The notes under the pieces: model-generated
The model's input: only the letters and a program-made list of their open reading frames with translations
The model's database searches: none
Told to the model about the DNA's origin: nothing
Origin: Bacteroidales bacterium UBA4284
Lineage (GTDB): Bacteria > Bacteroidota > Bacteroidia > Bacteroidales > UBA932
Direction: 5' to 3'
DNA: 53,705 bases
Assembly (NCBI GenBank): GCA_002395925.1
Contig: DGVM01000113.1
Span: 1-53,705 of the forward strand
In this document: positions 16,046 through 24,304 of the stretch, in pieces
How the letters are laid out: each line of letters opens with the position of its first letter
Numbering within the stretch: the stretch's first letter is position 1
Made by a program: the position numbers and the translations under genes

Positions 16046-17416
16046 TTATTCTACATAAAACGGTATGCAGGCGCTTGCGGCCTTCTTGTTGACGTCGTCG
16101 AGTACGAATACGTACAGGCGGTATGCTCCGACACTCCCCGGAGCCTTGAAGCTTATTTCGGGCGTGGTGTTGTCTGCGATAAGGCCTTCCATGCCGTCGG
16201 GCATGCTGCCGTCGCTCTTTTTGTCGCCCTCGCGGAAGATTCGCCACTGGTAGCGGAGATTGACCTCGGTCGAGGCCTTGGCTACCACCTTGGCGGTGTT
16301 GGATGAGCCTGCGGAGAGCCGTATGGCGCTCTCGGCGGTCTTGCCGTTCAGCGTCATGTCGTTGCGGGATTCTATCCTGGGAGCGCGTGCGGCGGGCCAC
16401 TCACCGGTCCAGCATTTCTGCATTACGTCGCACACTCCGTACGAATAATGGTCCGTAGTAAACATGGCGTACCAGTTAAGTACCTCGCCATGAGTCTGAT
16501 AGCCCCATACGAACACGAAGGAACCAAGACATCCGGCGCTTTCTTTCGCCTTTATGTCATCTTCCCATATTTTGAGGTAAACGGCTTCTTTCTCGGTACT
16601 CGTCTCTTCAACGAGAGCGGACGAAGTGGAACTGTAATAGTCGGTCCAGGGGAGTACGCGGGAAGGTTCGCCGCTCATGGCCCAGGTGCCTCGCGGACCG
16701 AACTCGGTAACCATGAACGGAAGGTCCAGGCCCGCGTCTGCTATATTCTTTGCCACGTTCCCTACAGAAGGGTAGTAAGAGTTGACGGAGATGAAATCCA
16801 CGTCCGGAGCGTAGGTGGTGAGGTTTTTTATACGAACGACTGCGGAGCTTGCCAGGGTGTTGGTCACCAGGTGCTTGTCGTCTAGCTCCTTGATGGACTT
16901 CGCAAGGTCGCCTATGGCCTTCCACAGCTCGATGTTGTCTTCGTTCGACGCCTCGACTTCGTTGCCTATCGACCAGCAGAGCAGGGCGGGGTGGTTCTTG
17001 TACTGGCGTACGTATTCCAGCAGTTTCTCCTTCTGCTGCGCCACTTTGGCCGCGTCGCTGTAATCGAGGTATTTTGCCGCGCTCATGCCAAGCCCCAGGT
17101 AAACCATGAGCCCTGCCTTGTAGGCTTCGTCCATGATTTCCTTGGTGTTTGAAGCAGTGGGAGAGTAGAGACGTATGGTATTCCCTCCGAATTTGCTGAC
17201 GTCGGTGTAATAACGGTTGGTCGCGGCTCCGTTGACGTAATAGGGCTTTCCGCCTACGGTGAGCATCCAGTTGCCGTCGGAATCGCGGAGCAGACTGACG
17301 GAATTGGCTTCCATGGGTACGGAATCGGAGCCGATGGGTATCACGTAGTCGTCTTTTGCACAGCCCTGTAGGCTGAGAACCGCTGCGAGGAGCAGTGTTA
17401 TGTGTCTGTTTTTCAT
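16046..17416 (-). CDS. GH158-like TIM-barrel glycosidase lipoprotein
   Basis: A 456-residue lipoprotein (LQGC, Cys19). Residues about 40-345 form a TIM barrel with WSIGNE (Glu153, likely acid/base) and VTEFGPRGTW (Glu238, likely nucleophile), plus the shared core DFISVNSYYP. Residues about 350-455 are an Ig-like domain. The Glu pair 85 residues apart and the barrel-Ig architecture match GH158 endo-beta-1,3-glucanases from gut Bacteroides; GH5 or GH2-like relatives are alternatives. The enzyme at the other end of the operon (5198-7276) is its paralogue with an extra N-terminal domain. It follows susD by one base. It is probably surface-exposed, cutting the polymer before SusCD import. Confidence 0.75.
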   Translation of the reverse strand: MKNRHITLLLAAVLSLQGCAKDDYVIPIGSDSVPMEANSVSLLRDSDGNWMLTVGGKPYYVNGAATNRYYTDVSKFGGNTIRLYSPTASNTKEIMDEAYKAGLMVYLGLGMSAAKYLDYSDAAKVAQQKEKLLEYVRQYKNHPALLCWSIGNEVEASNEDNIELWKAIGDLAKSIKELDDKHLVTNTLASSAVVRIKNLTTYAPDVDFISVNSYYPSVGNVAKNIADAGLDLPFMVTEFGPRGTWAMSGEPSRVLPWTDYYSSTSSALVEETSTEKEAVYLKIWEDDIKAKESAGCLGSFVFVWGYQTHGEVLNWYAMFTTDHYSYGVCDVMQKCWTGEWPAARAPRIESRNDMTLNGKTAESAIRLSAGSSNTAKVVAKASTEVNLRYQWRIFREGDKKSDGSMPDGMEGLIADNTTPEISFKAPGSVGAYRLYVFVLDDVNKKAASACIPFYVE

Positions 17417-17417
17417 A

Positions 17418-19004
17418 TTAATAACCTGGATTTTGAGGGAAGGTTTCGGCTCCCATGCTGATAATTTCGCTTTCGGGTATGGGCCAGCGTACCATGTGCG
17501 GGTTGGCCGGAAGGTTGGTGCGTCCGATTATCGAGGGTGCATATTCCGGATTGCCGGCGTAATTGCGTACCTGGTCGATGAGGATTCCGCGGCGCTTGAG
17601 GAAGAACCAGCGGTCGCCCTCGAATGCCAGTTCCCTGGCCTGCTCGTCGATTATGTTCTTGATAGTCAGCGCTCCGGTGAATTCGGAATTGCCGGCGCGC
17701 TGCCAGGTCTTATTGTAATAATAGCGGGCTTTCGACTGGTCTCCGAGCATCAGTGCGGCTTCCGCTCCCATGATGTATGTCTCGCCCAGGCGATAGACGA
17801 TTATGTCTTTGCAGCTGCGGGCTTCGAAGGGCTGGCGCGTCCAGATGTCGGCGTATTTGGTGCATCCCGGCATGAGATTGCGTATGAGTTCGCCCTTGGA
17901 GTTGCGCGACGGCAGGTATTCGCCCGGCTTTACGGCGATTCCGCCCACGTTGAGTTCGTCGCCCGTGGTGTTTTTGTACCGGAAAACGTACCAGTCGGAA
18001 TAACGCTTGTCTTTCTTTTGATCGTAAAGCGACAGCAGGTAAGGACTTACCAGACACCTGCCGTAGGTGAATCCGTAATTCTCATAGCTGCATGCATATT
18101 CGTTGGTTCCTCCTATTTCCTGACGGTACAGGCCTATGAACAGGGTTGCCAGGTAATGCCCCTTGGCTTCGGTAGTCGACAGGCTGCCTCCCATTTCCGT
18201 GCTCCATTCCTGAACCAGCAAAGCTTCGGAATGATTGAGGTTTGCGGCGTTGAAGAGCTTGTCCGTATCGACCAGCGAATACTGGCCGCAGCCGTCGATG
18301 GCATCGACCTGCTCAAGTGCCGTTTTCCAGTCCTTTATCCACAGCGCGGCCTTTGCGAGAAGGTGCCTGGCCGCCGCCTGGTTGAACCTTCCAGGCTGGT
18401 AGGATGTCCAGTCCAGCACGTCTATCGCGTACTTGAGATCGTCATAAATCAGTTCGAACACCTTGCTCTGGGGCGCCGGGTAGAATTCCCGTTCGTCGTT
18501 CAGGTTCTCCGGCGTAGTGGGCTCTTTATTGAGCCAGATGCGGTCGTAAACCCGGAAGAGCTGGAAGTAAGATTTCGCCCGGAAGCATTTTGCTTCTGCG
18601 ACGCTGATCTTCACGTCGTCGGTCTGCTCCATATTGCTGCCGGCGTATATTATTTCGTTGCAGCTGCCGATGACGGAGTACATCGTCTTCCAGAGGAAAC
18701 TTACCTGCGATGCGGACGGCTTGAGGTAGTTGGGGTCGTATATCCCGTAGAAATTTCCCGTGCCGCCGTTGGTTGTGACGAGGTCGGTTCCGCGTATGAA
18801 TGCGGTCCAGGTGGAATTCTCCGTTGACTCGCTCATGATGTTGCGGTCTTTGTCGTAAAGGGCGTTTACGGCAAGCTTGAGGCCTTCGGGAGTCGAATAG
18901 ATGTAGTCTATGGAGTACTTTGTGAGATTGTTCTCCTCGAGGAATCCTTTGCACGATGACAGTGCTGTCAGGCACAGTGCGGAAATTATGATAAACCTTT
19001 TCAT
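17418..19004 (-). CDS. SusD-family nutrient-binding lipoprotein (PUL-1)
   Basis: A 528-residue SusD homologue. The start at 19004 gives MKRFIIISALCLTALSSCKG with acylated Cys18; the longer frame reaching 19109 overlaps susC and has no signal peptide. Typical features are YSTPEGLKLAVNALYD near the N-terminus, helical TPR-like segments, and the C-terminal RRGILIDQVRNY and WPIPESEI elements, with the final FPQNPGY. SusD caps the SusC barrel and delivers oligosaccharides to it. It starts 5 bases after susC and ends one base before the GH158-like gene. Confidence 0.92.
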   Translation of the reverse strand: MKRFIIISALCLTALSSCKGFLEENNLTKYSIDYIYSTPEGLKLAVNALYDKDRNIMSESTENSTWTAFIRGTDLVTTNGGTGNFYGIYDPNYLKPSASQVSFLWKTMYSVIGSCNEIIYAGSNMEQTDDVKISVAEAKCFRAKSYFQLFRVYDRIWLNKEPTTPENLNDEREFYPAPQSKVFELIYDDLKYAIDVLDWTSYQPGRFNQAAARHLLAKAALWIKDWKTALEQVDAIDGCGQYSLVDTDKLFNAANLNHSEALLVQEWSTEMGGSLSTTEAKGHYLATLFIGLYRQEIGGTNEYACSYENYGFTYGRCLVSPYLLSLYDQKKDKRYSDWYVFRYKNTTGDELNVGGIAVKPGEYLPSRNSKGELIRNLMPGCTKYADIWTRQPFEARSCKDIIVYRLGETYIMGAEAALMLGDQSKARYYYNKTWQRAGNSEFTGALTIKNIIDEQARELAFEGDRWFFLKRRGILIDQVRNYAGNPEYAPSIIGRTNLPANPHMVRWPIPESEIISMGAETFPQNPGY

Positions 19005-19009
19005 ATCCG

Positions 19010-22000
19010 TCAGAATGAAGCTTTGACACCGATTAAAACTGTACGAGGTTCCGGGTACGAGCCGGGCGTCTGCTCGGGACCGTATCCAAGGACCTTGGTG
19101 TAGTACCATGCGTTGTTGCAGCTGATGTAGAGGCGCAGGCTCTGCATCCTGATGGCATCGACGATGCCCCTCGGGAAGTTATAGCCCAGCGTGACATTGC
19201 GCAGGCGCAGGTAGGATGCATCCTGGTAGCCCAGAGAACTGATATAGGCGGGAGCCTGGTTCATGTTGGGGGCAGGGGCTTCGTTGGACGGATTGTAGAG
19301 CGTCCAGTAATTGCGCCGTATGCCGTTGCGCTTGCCGGTCATGTCGCCGCCGTTGCCGAAGGTCGTGAGGTAGGAGTTGTAGAAAGTGCCTCCGCAGGAG
19401 ATGTTGAGAGTAGCGGACAAGTCGAAGCCTTTCCAGGAGAGGGAAGTGGCGACGCTGCTAAGCCAGTCGGGGTCGCGGGACATGATGACGCGGTCGGCTT
19501 CCGTTATGGTTCCGCTGTTGTCGGTGTCGGCGATCCTGATGCTTCCGGGAGTCGCCGTGGGCATGACGGAATGTTCTATGTCGTCGTCCAGCTGCCAGAT
19601 ACCGTCGAACTTGTAATCGTAGTAAACGTTGACCGGACTGTCGATGAACCAACGGTTGTTGACGTCGTTGAGGGGCTTGCCGTCCTGGTCCACCTCGCCG
19701 CTGATCCGCTTGATCTTATTGACGTTGCGGGCGAACGAGAGGTCCACGTCCCAGTTCAGGTCCCTGGTGGAGACCGGAGTCGTGTTGAGGGTGATTTCGA
19801 CACCCCGGTTCTGCACGCGCCCGAGGTTCATCATCTGGGTGGTGTATCCGAGCACCTGGTTGATGGATTTGCTTACCAGCAGGTCGGTGGTCTCCGTATC
19901 ATACAGTTCGACGGATCCGTTGATGCGGTCCTTGAAGAAGCCGAAGTCGAGTCCGATGTTGGCTGTGGTGGATGTTTCCCACTTGAGGCCGGGATTGTAA
20001 AGGGTGGTCGAAGGCAGATAGCCTACGGCAACGGTGTCGCCGAACCTGTAGTAGTATGCAGTCGTGTTGCCAAGCGTGGTGTAGGGGCTGATGCCCTGGT
20101 TGCCCACCTGTCCCCAGCTCAGACGAAGCTTGAGGTTGCTCAGCCACGGCTTTGCGCCCCGCATGAAGCTTTCGTTGTTGATTCGCCAGGCGAAGGCTGC
20201 GGAAGGGAACACGCCGTATTTGTTGTTCTCTCCGAATACCGATGAGCCGTCCACGCGGGCCGCAACGGTAAAGAGGTAGCGGTCTTTGTAGTTGTATCTG
20301 GCCCTTCCGAGGAAAGACAGCAGCTGCCTGCGCGAAAGCTCCCAGTCGGGCTGCCCGTATTCCAGGGCGTTGCCGGCTGCGTTCCAGGCAAGGTCGTCAT
20401 TGGCGAATCCGGTGGCGGTGAAGCCCAGTTTCTTCCAGCTTATCACGTTGAAGCTCTGCATGAGCGTGGCGTCGAAATGGTGTCCTCCGTCGAAGTCGTG
20501 CGTGTAGTTGAGTATGTTCTCGAGCAGGTAGTCGGAGGCATTGCTTTCGCTATTGATGGCGCGGCCCTGGGTGTTCTTGCCTGTCGTATGCTTGAGGCCG
20601 ATGTAGCTGCCGGATTCTACGTCGCGGCTGCTCATGCTGGCGTTGAGCCGGTAAGACAGGCCCGGAGCTATCTTCCAGTCACCGAAAATGTTGAACATCA
20701 GTCGGCTCTGGACCGTACTGTTGCTGGAGTTGCCTATGTTCCACAGAGGGTTCACATGGGATTCTCCGGCCTCGGTGACATCTTCCAGAAGCCGGCCTTC
20801 GTCGTCGTAGAGCCTGGCCAGCGGAGGCATTGTGACAAAGTTGCTGAAACTGCCGTCGGCCGTCTGCCTCCAGCTCCTGGAATAAGAGATGTTGGCTCCT
20901 ATGCTTATGGTCTCGGACAACTTCTGGTCCAGATTGATACGTCCAGAGAGCCTGCGGAACCCCGACCCGGGCACCATTCCGTCCTGGTCGTAGAATCCCA
21001 GCCCGACCGCGGCTTTGGTCTTGTCGTTGCCTGCCTGCACGAGCACATCGTGTTTGTGCTGCAGGGCGGGCTTGATCATGACCTGCTCCCAGTCTATGAA
21101 TTCGCCGCTGTCGAGGACGTCTTTCATGAATCCGCGGAAGCAGTCGGCCTCGTCGTAGTATCCGTATGCGTTGTAGAATGCCTCGTGCCGGTAAGCCGCC
21201 CACTGCTCGCCGTTGTAGAAATGGAAGTTGCGGCTTATCGTCTGGATGGCTGCATAGCCGTCGTAACTGACCTTGGTCCTGCCTGCGGCGCCGCGTTTGG
21301 TGGTAATGAGGACTACTCCGTTTGCCGCCCTGGCACCGTAGATTGACTGGGAAGAGGCATCTTTGAGAACCTCTATCGACGCAATGTCGTTGCCGTTTAC
21401 GTCGTCGATGCCGGACATCGGCACGCCGTCCACGATGTACAGTGGAGCGTTGTCGCCGGAGAGCGAGTGGCGTCCGCGGATGATGATGCTCGATGAGCCG
21501 CCGGGAGCCGCGCTGCCGACGTTGACCTGTACGCCCGGGGCCGCACCTCTGAGCATTTCGGCCACGCTGGTGGTGGGCACCGTCCTGGCCTTCTCGGCAT
21601 CGACGGACGACAGGGCGCCGGTGATGTCGCTGCGCTTCTGAACACCGTAGCCGACTACCACCACTTCGTCAAGCAGAGTGACGTCCTGCTCCATCGTGAT
21701 GTATATGCGGCTGTTTCCGCTGCCGAGCGCCTGCCGGTATTCGTGGAAGCCCAACATATTGACAGTCAGAATCTCTCCGTTGTGCGCCATGATCGAGAAA
21801 GCACCGTCGATGTCCGTTATCGCATTGCGGTCGGAGCCTGCGATGTTGATCACGGCGCCGGCGAGGGGACCTTCTTCATCGCTGACTACACCCCTGTATT
21901 CCCGCAGCGAGGAAGGCTGCTGGCGCGACGGGGATTTTACTATCATGATGATGCTTTCGCGTATCACCGCTTCTGTGCCGGAGCCGTTGAGAATGAGCTG

Positions 22001-22228
22001 CAGCACCTCGTCGAGGCGGTGCTCCCCGCTCAGTTGCATCTTTCGTCCCAGGTCGAGCTGCGTCTCGTTGTACACGATGGAAAGGCCGCTCTGCGCTTCG
22101 ATTGTCTTGAGCGCCTCGCCCACCGTGGACGTGGGAGGGTCGAACCTGATTATCTGGCCTTGCACAGCTGCGTGGCCGGGCAGCATGGCACAGGACAAGA
22201 AGGTTAGAATCAGGAGAAGTTTTTTCAT
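19010..22228 (-). CDS. SusC-family TonB-dependent transporter with STN signalling domain (PUL-1)
   Basis: A 1072-residue outer-membrane transporter. After a signal peptide (cleavage near GHAAVQG) comes an STN/secretin-like domain at about 25-100 (VGEALKTIEAQSGLSIVYNE), then a carboxypeptidase-regulatory-like domain (about 112-195), a TonB box/plug region beginning LLDEVVVVGYGVQ, and a 22-strand-type barrel. The plug has the usual IIIRGRHSLSGDNAPLYIVDG and ASIEVLKDASS segments. The STN domain marks SusC proteins that signal to a FecR anti-sigma, and a FecR gene sits directly upstream, overlapping by four bases (ATGA). It should import oligosaccharides and report their presence. Confidence 0.93.
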   Translation of the reverse strand: MKKLLLILTFLSCAMLPGHAAVQGQIIRFDPPTSTVGEALKTIEAQSGLSIVYNETQLDLGRKMQLSGEHRLDEVLQLILNGSGTEAVIRESIIMIVKSPSRQQPSSLREYRGVVSDEEGPLAGAVINIAGSDRNAITDIDGAFSIMAHNGEILTVNMLGFHEYRQALGSGNSRIYITMEQDVTLLDEVVVVGYGVQKRSDITGALSSVDAEKARTVPTTSVAEMLRGAAPGVQVNVGSAAPGGSSSIIIRGRHSLSGDNAPLYIVDGVPMSGIDDVNGNDIASIEVLKDASSQSIYGARAANGVVLITTKRGAAGRTKVSYDGYAAIQTISRNFHFYNGEQWAAYRHEAFYNAYGYYDEADCFRGFMKDVLDSGEFIDWEQVMIKPALQHKHDVLVQAGNDKTKAAVGLGFYDQDGMVPGSGFRRLSGRINLDQKLSETISIGANISYSRSWRQTADGSFSNFVTMPPLARLYDDEGRLLEDVTEAGESHVNPLWNIGNSSNSTVQSRLMFNIFGDWKIAPGLSYRLNASMSSRDVESGSYIGLKHTTGKNTQGRAINSESNASDYLLENILNYTHDFDGGHHFDATLMQSFNVISWKKLGFTATGFANDDLAWNAAGNALEYGQPDWELSRRQLLSFLGRARYNYKDRYLFTVAARVDGSSVFGENNKYGVFPSAAFAWRINNESFMRGAKPWLSNLKLRLSWGQVGNQGISPYTTLGNTTAYYYRFGDTVAVGYLPSTTLYNPGLKWETSTTANIGLDFGFFKDRINGSVELYDTETTDLLVSKSINQVLGYTTQMMNLGRVQNRGVEITLNTTPVSTRDLNWDVDLSFARNVNKIKRISGEVDQDGKPLNDVNNRWFIDSPVNVYYDYKFDGIWQLDDDIEHSVMPTATPGSIRIADTDNSGTITEADRVIMSRDPDWLSSVATSLSWKGFDLSATLNISCGGTFYNSYLTTFGNGGDMTGKRNGIRRNYWTLYNPSNEAPAPNMNQAPAYISSLGYQDASYLRLRNVTLGYNFPRGIVDAIRMQSLRLYISCNNAWYYTKVLGYGPEQTPGSYPEPRTVLIGVKASF

Positions 22229-23115
22229 TTCAGATAGACTTTGTTACCGTTTATGCTGTATTTCATGCCGGGAATTACGGCTGTTATAGCCTTGAGAAGG
22301 TCTTCGAGGGATTCCCCGTGAATGAAGCTCGCCGTGATGACAGCGTCGTCGTATTTGTCGGTGGTGAGGTAAACGTTTACATTGAATTGCCTTTCCAGGA
22401 TGCGTACCACTCCGTGTATTGATTCGGAACGGAAATACAGCTCCCCGGATTCCCATGAAGTGGCTTCCGAGGTGTTGCTCCTGGTCACTATCATTGAGCC
22501 GCCGCTCTTGTCGTAGGTAAGCGTCTGTCCCGGTTCGAGCTCAATCCTCCTGTCGCTGCGGTCGGCGGGCCACACTTCCACTGCTCCGCGGCACAGTGTG
22601 GTGCGTACGTCGGGATCGTCGATGTAGGCTCTCACATTGAAACGGGTGCCGTGCACGCGCAGGCGCAGGTCCGAAGTGCTTACCATGAAAGGCTGTGAAT
22701 CACTGGCGGTTACATCGAAGATAGCCTCGCCCAGCAGATATACTGAGCGCGTTGCGCCGAACTCGCTCGGGCAGATGAGTACCGAGCCCGAGTTGAGGGT
22801 GACCTTGCTTTCGTCCGGCAGGACGATCTCGCGGATTTCACCCTTGGGCGCGGTGTACTCTATGTTTTCGGCTACTATTACCTGCTGCGGGCGGACGGAC
22901 GCAAAGCGGAATACAGCTACGGCACCGACGAGCAGCAGCAATGCGAGGGCGGCAGCAAAAAAGTAACGCACACCGGCCTGGCTGCGGAAGAACTTGCGCG
23001 GAGCCTGCAGGCTCTCCGCCTTGCTCATTACGCGGCGGAAATCCCTGTCCATCTGCTCCCGGGTGATGTCCGAAGCCCGGACGGTATCCCACCCTTGGAA
23101 AATGTCTTTATTCAT
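22225..23115 (-). CDS. FecR-family anti-sigma factor
   Basis: A 296-residue single-pass membrane protein using the ATG at 23115 (MNKDIFQGWD); an in-frame ATG 48 bases earlier adds an unlikely extension. The cytoplasmic N-terminus carries the sigma-binding helix (about 1-48). A transmembrane helix follows (about 49-70, YFFAAALALLLLVGAVAVF). The periplasmic FecR beta domain (about 85-190) contains VTLNSGSVLI and HGTRFNVRAY, and a C-terminal STN-like DUF4974 region (about 225-296) follows. It should hold the ECF sigma inactive until substrate-loaded SusC contacts it through the STN domain. There are 58 bases between the sigma stop codon and this start. Confidence 0.9.
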   Translation of the reverse strand: MNKDIFQGWDTVRASDITREQMDRDFRRVMSKAESLQAPRKFFRSQAGVRYFFAAALALLLLVGAVAVFRFASVRPQQVIVAENIEYTAPKGEIREIVLPDESKVTLNSGSVLICPSEFGATRSVYLLGEAIFDVTASDSQPFMVSTSDLRLRVHGTRFNVRAYIDDPDVRTTLCRGAVEVWPADRSDRRIELEPGQTLTYDKSGGSMIVTRSNTSEATSWESGELYFRSESIHGVVRILERQFNVNVYLTTDKYDDAVITASFIHGESLEDLLKAITAVIPGMKYSINGNKVYLK

Positions 23116-23173
23116 GAGATTTGTCTTGTGGTAAATTATAGACGCAGAAAAGCGCCTTTGCACCCAAGACGAA

Positions 23174-23716
23174 TCAGAAGAAAAGCGTAATGGAAGAAAC
23201 TATCTTGCGGAGCTCGCGCAGAGCCGCGTTGATGTGGTTCTCTACTGTTTTGCGGGAAATGCCGAGCCGGCGGGAGATTTCTTCGTTGGAAAGCCCCTGC
23301 TCCCTGGAGAGCGTGAATACCTCGCGGCGGCGCTCCGGCATTCTCTGGAGGCAGTTGAGGTACTGAATGTTCTTTTCCCTTGCAAAGAACTCCTCGTCGG
23401 GAGCGGTGTCGCCAAGATCGACGTAATTGTCGGCGATGGAAATGTGGATGTGCTTGCGCCGGCAGTAATCGACCGCTGCGTTGCGGCTCAGCCTGTAAAG
23501 GAATGCGCCGAAGGAACGGATCTCGGACATGCTTTCGCGCATGGTCCAGATTTTCGCAAATATGTTCTGGGCGATGTCCCGTGAGTCTTCCGCGACGTTT
23601 ATGTAATAAGAAAGAAATGTGAGAACCCGGGGGTAATAATACTCAAAAACCTTGCGGAAGGCGTTCTGGTCGCCTTCTGCAATCCATTCGAGCAGTGTCT
23701 TTTCGTCGCTGAGCAT
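23174..23716 (-). CDS. ECF RNA polymerase sigma-70 factor (PUL-1 regulator)
   Basis: A 180-residue sigma factor with only regions 2 and 4. Region 2 spans about 20-90, including AEDSRDIAQNIFAKIW and FLYRLSRNAAVDYCRR. Region 4 spans about 118-172 with the helix-turn-helix LSNEEISRRLGISRKTVENH. It is the first gene of the PUL-1 run and is followed by FecR and the STN-SusC, the standard trans-envelope module in Bacteroidota. Its promoter (23736-23767) is a housekeeping type, so basal expression should be constitutive and activity is set by FecR. Its target promoters cannot be identified from this window alone. Confidence 0.92.
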   Translation of the reverse strand: MLSDEKTLLEWIAEGDQNAFRKVFEYYYPRVLTFLSYYINVAEDSRDIAQNIFAKIWTMRESMSEIRSFGAFLYRLSRNAAVDYCRRKHIHISIADNYVDLGDTAPDEEFFAREKNIQYLNCLQRMPERRREVFTLSREQGLSNEEISRRLGISRKTVENHINAALRELRKIVSSITLFF

Positions 23717-23735
23717 AAGCCCCGGTTAATCGGGA

Positions 23736-23767
23736 CAAATGTAAAAATTTCTACTTATCTTTGCAAA
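23736..23767 (-). promoter_or_regulatory. Promoter of the PUL-1 sigma operon
   Basis: On the minus strand, TTTG (23767-23764), a 20-base spacer and TACATTTG (23743-23736) match the Bacteroidota housekeeping consensus. The predicted start is about 13 bases before the sigma ATG at 23716. The element almost fully overlaps the apt promoter on the other strand. Confidence 0.75.
23756..23763 (+). promoter_or_regulatory. -7 box of the apt operon
   Basis: TATCTTTG is an exact TAnnTTTG box ending 7 bases before the apt ATG at 23771, so the mRNA should be leaderless or nearly so. No good -33 box is seen. The box abuts the -33 element of the divergent sigma promoter. Confidence 0.6.
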
Positions 23768-23770
23768 ACT

Positions 23771-24304
23771 ATGACCGATAAAGAACTTATAAATTCACTG
23801 CGTGTAGTACCTGATTTCCCCGTCAAAGGAATTCAGTTTTTTGATGTTACTACATTGTTCAAGGACCCTCGTGCCTTCGAGGAGGTCGTGAGCAGGATTT
23901 GTTCCATTTACAAGGACAAAGGCATCACCAAGGTCGTGGGAATAGAGTCCCGCGGCTTCATTGCCGGCGCTGCCGTTGCCTCAAGGCTCGGTGCCGGCTT
24001 CGTGCCTATACGCAAACCCGGCAAGCTCCCTGCACGGACGGTCAGCGAGTCTTACGCCAAGGAATACGGCACCGACACCATCGAAATCCATTCAGACGCC
24101 ATAGAGCCCGGTGACGTGGTCCTAATTCACGACGACATCCTGGCAACCGGCGGCACTGCGGCTGCTGCGGTATCCCTTGTCAGCCGTTTCGGGCCCAAGG
24201 CGGTGTACGCCAACTTCATCATAGATATCACCGATGTTCCCAGGACGGCACCGATTCCTGCGGACGTGGAGGTTACTTCAATCCTTCAGCTCTCGGAATC
24301 ATAA
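23771..24304 (+). CDS. apt: Adenine phosphoribosyltransferase
   Basis: A 177-residue type I phosphoribosyltransferase that makes AMP from adenine and PRPP (purine salvage). The family's PRPP-binding loop is VLIHDDILATGGTAAA (about residues 117-132). The N-terminal FPVKGIQFFDVTTLFKDP and the VGIESRGFIAGAAVA segment are diagnostic of Apt, and KPGKLPA is the flexible-loop region. The length is normal for the family. Its stop codon overlaps the DUF4954 start (TAATG), placing it at the head of a six-gene plus-strand run. Confidence 0.96.
   Translation: MTDKELINSLRVVPDFPVKGIQFFDVTTLFKDPRAFEEVVSRICSIYKDKGITKVVGIESRGFIAGAAVASRLGAGFVPIRKPGKLPARTVSESYAKEYGTDTIEIHSDAIEPGDVVLIHDDILATGGTAAAAVSLVSRFGPKAVYANFIIDITDVPRTAPIPADVEVTSILQLSES

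Noticed and set aside
17418..19109. SusD starting at 19109
   Set aside because: The extra 35 residues have no signal peptide and overlap the susC end by 100 bases; the start at 19004 gives a clean lipoprotein signal.
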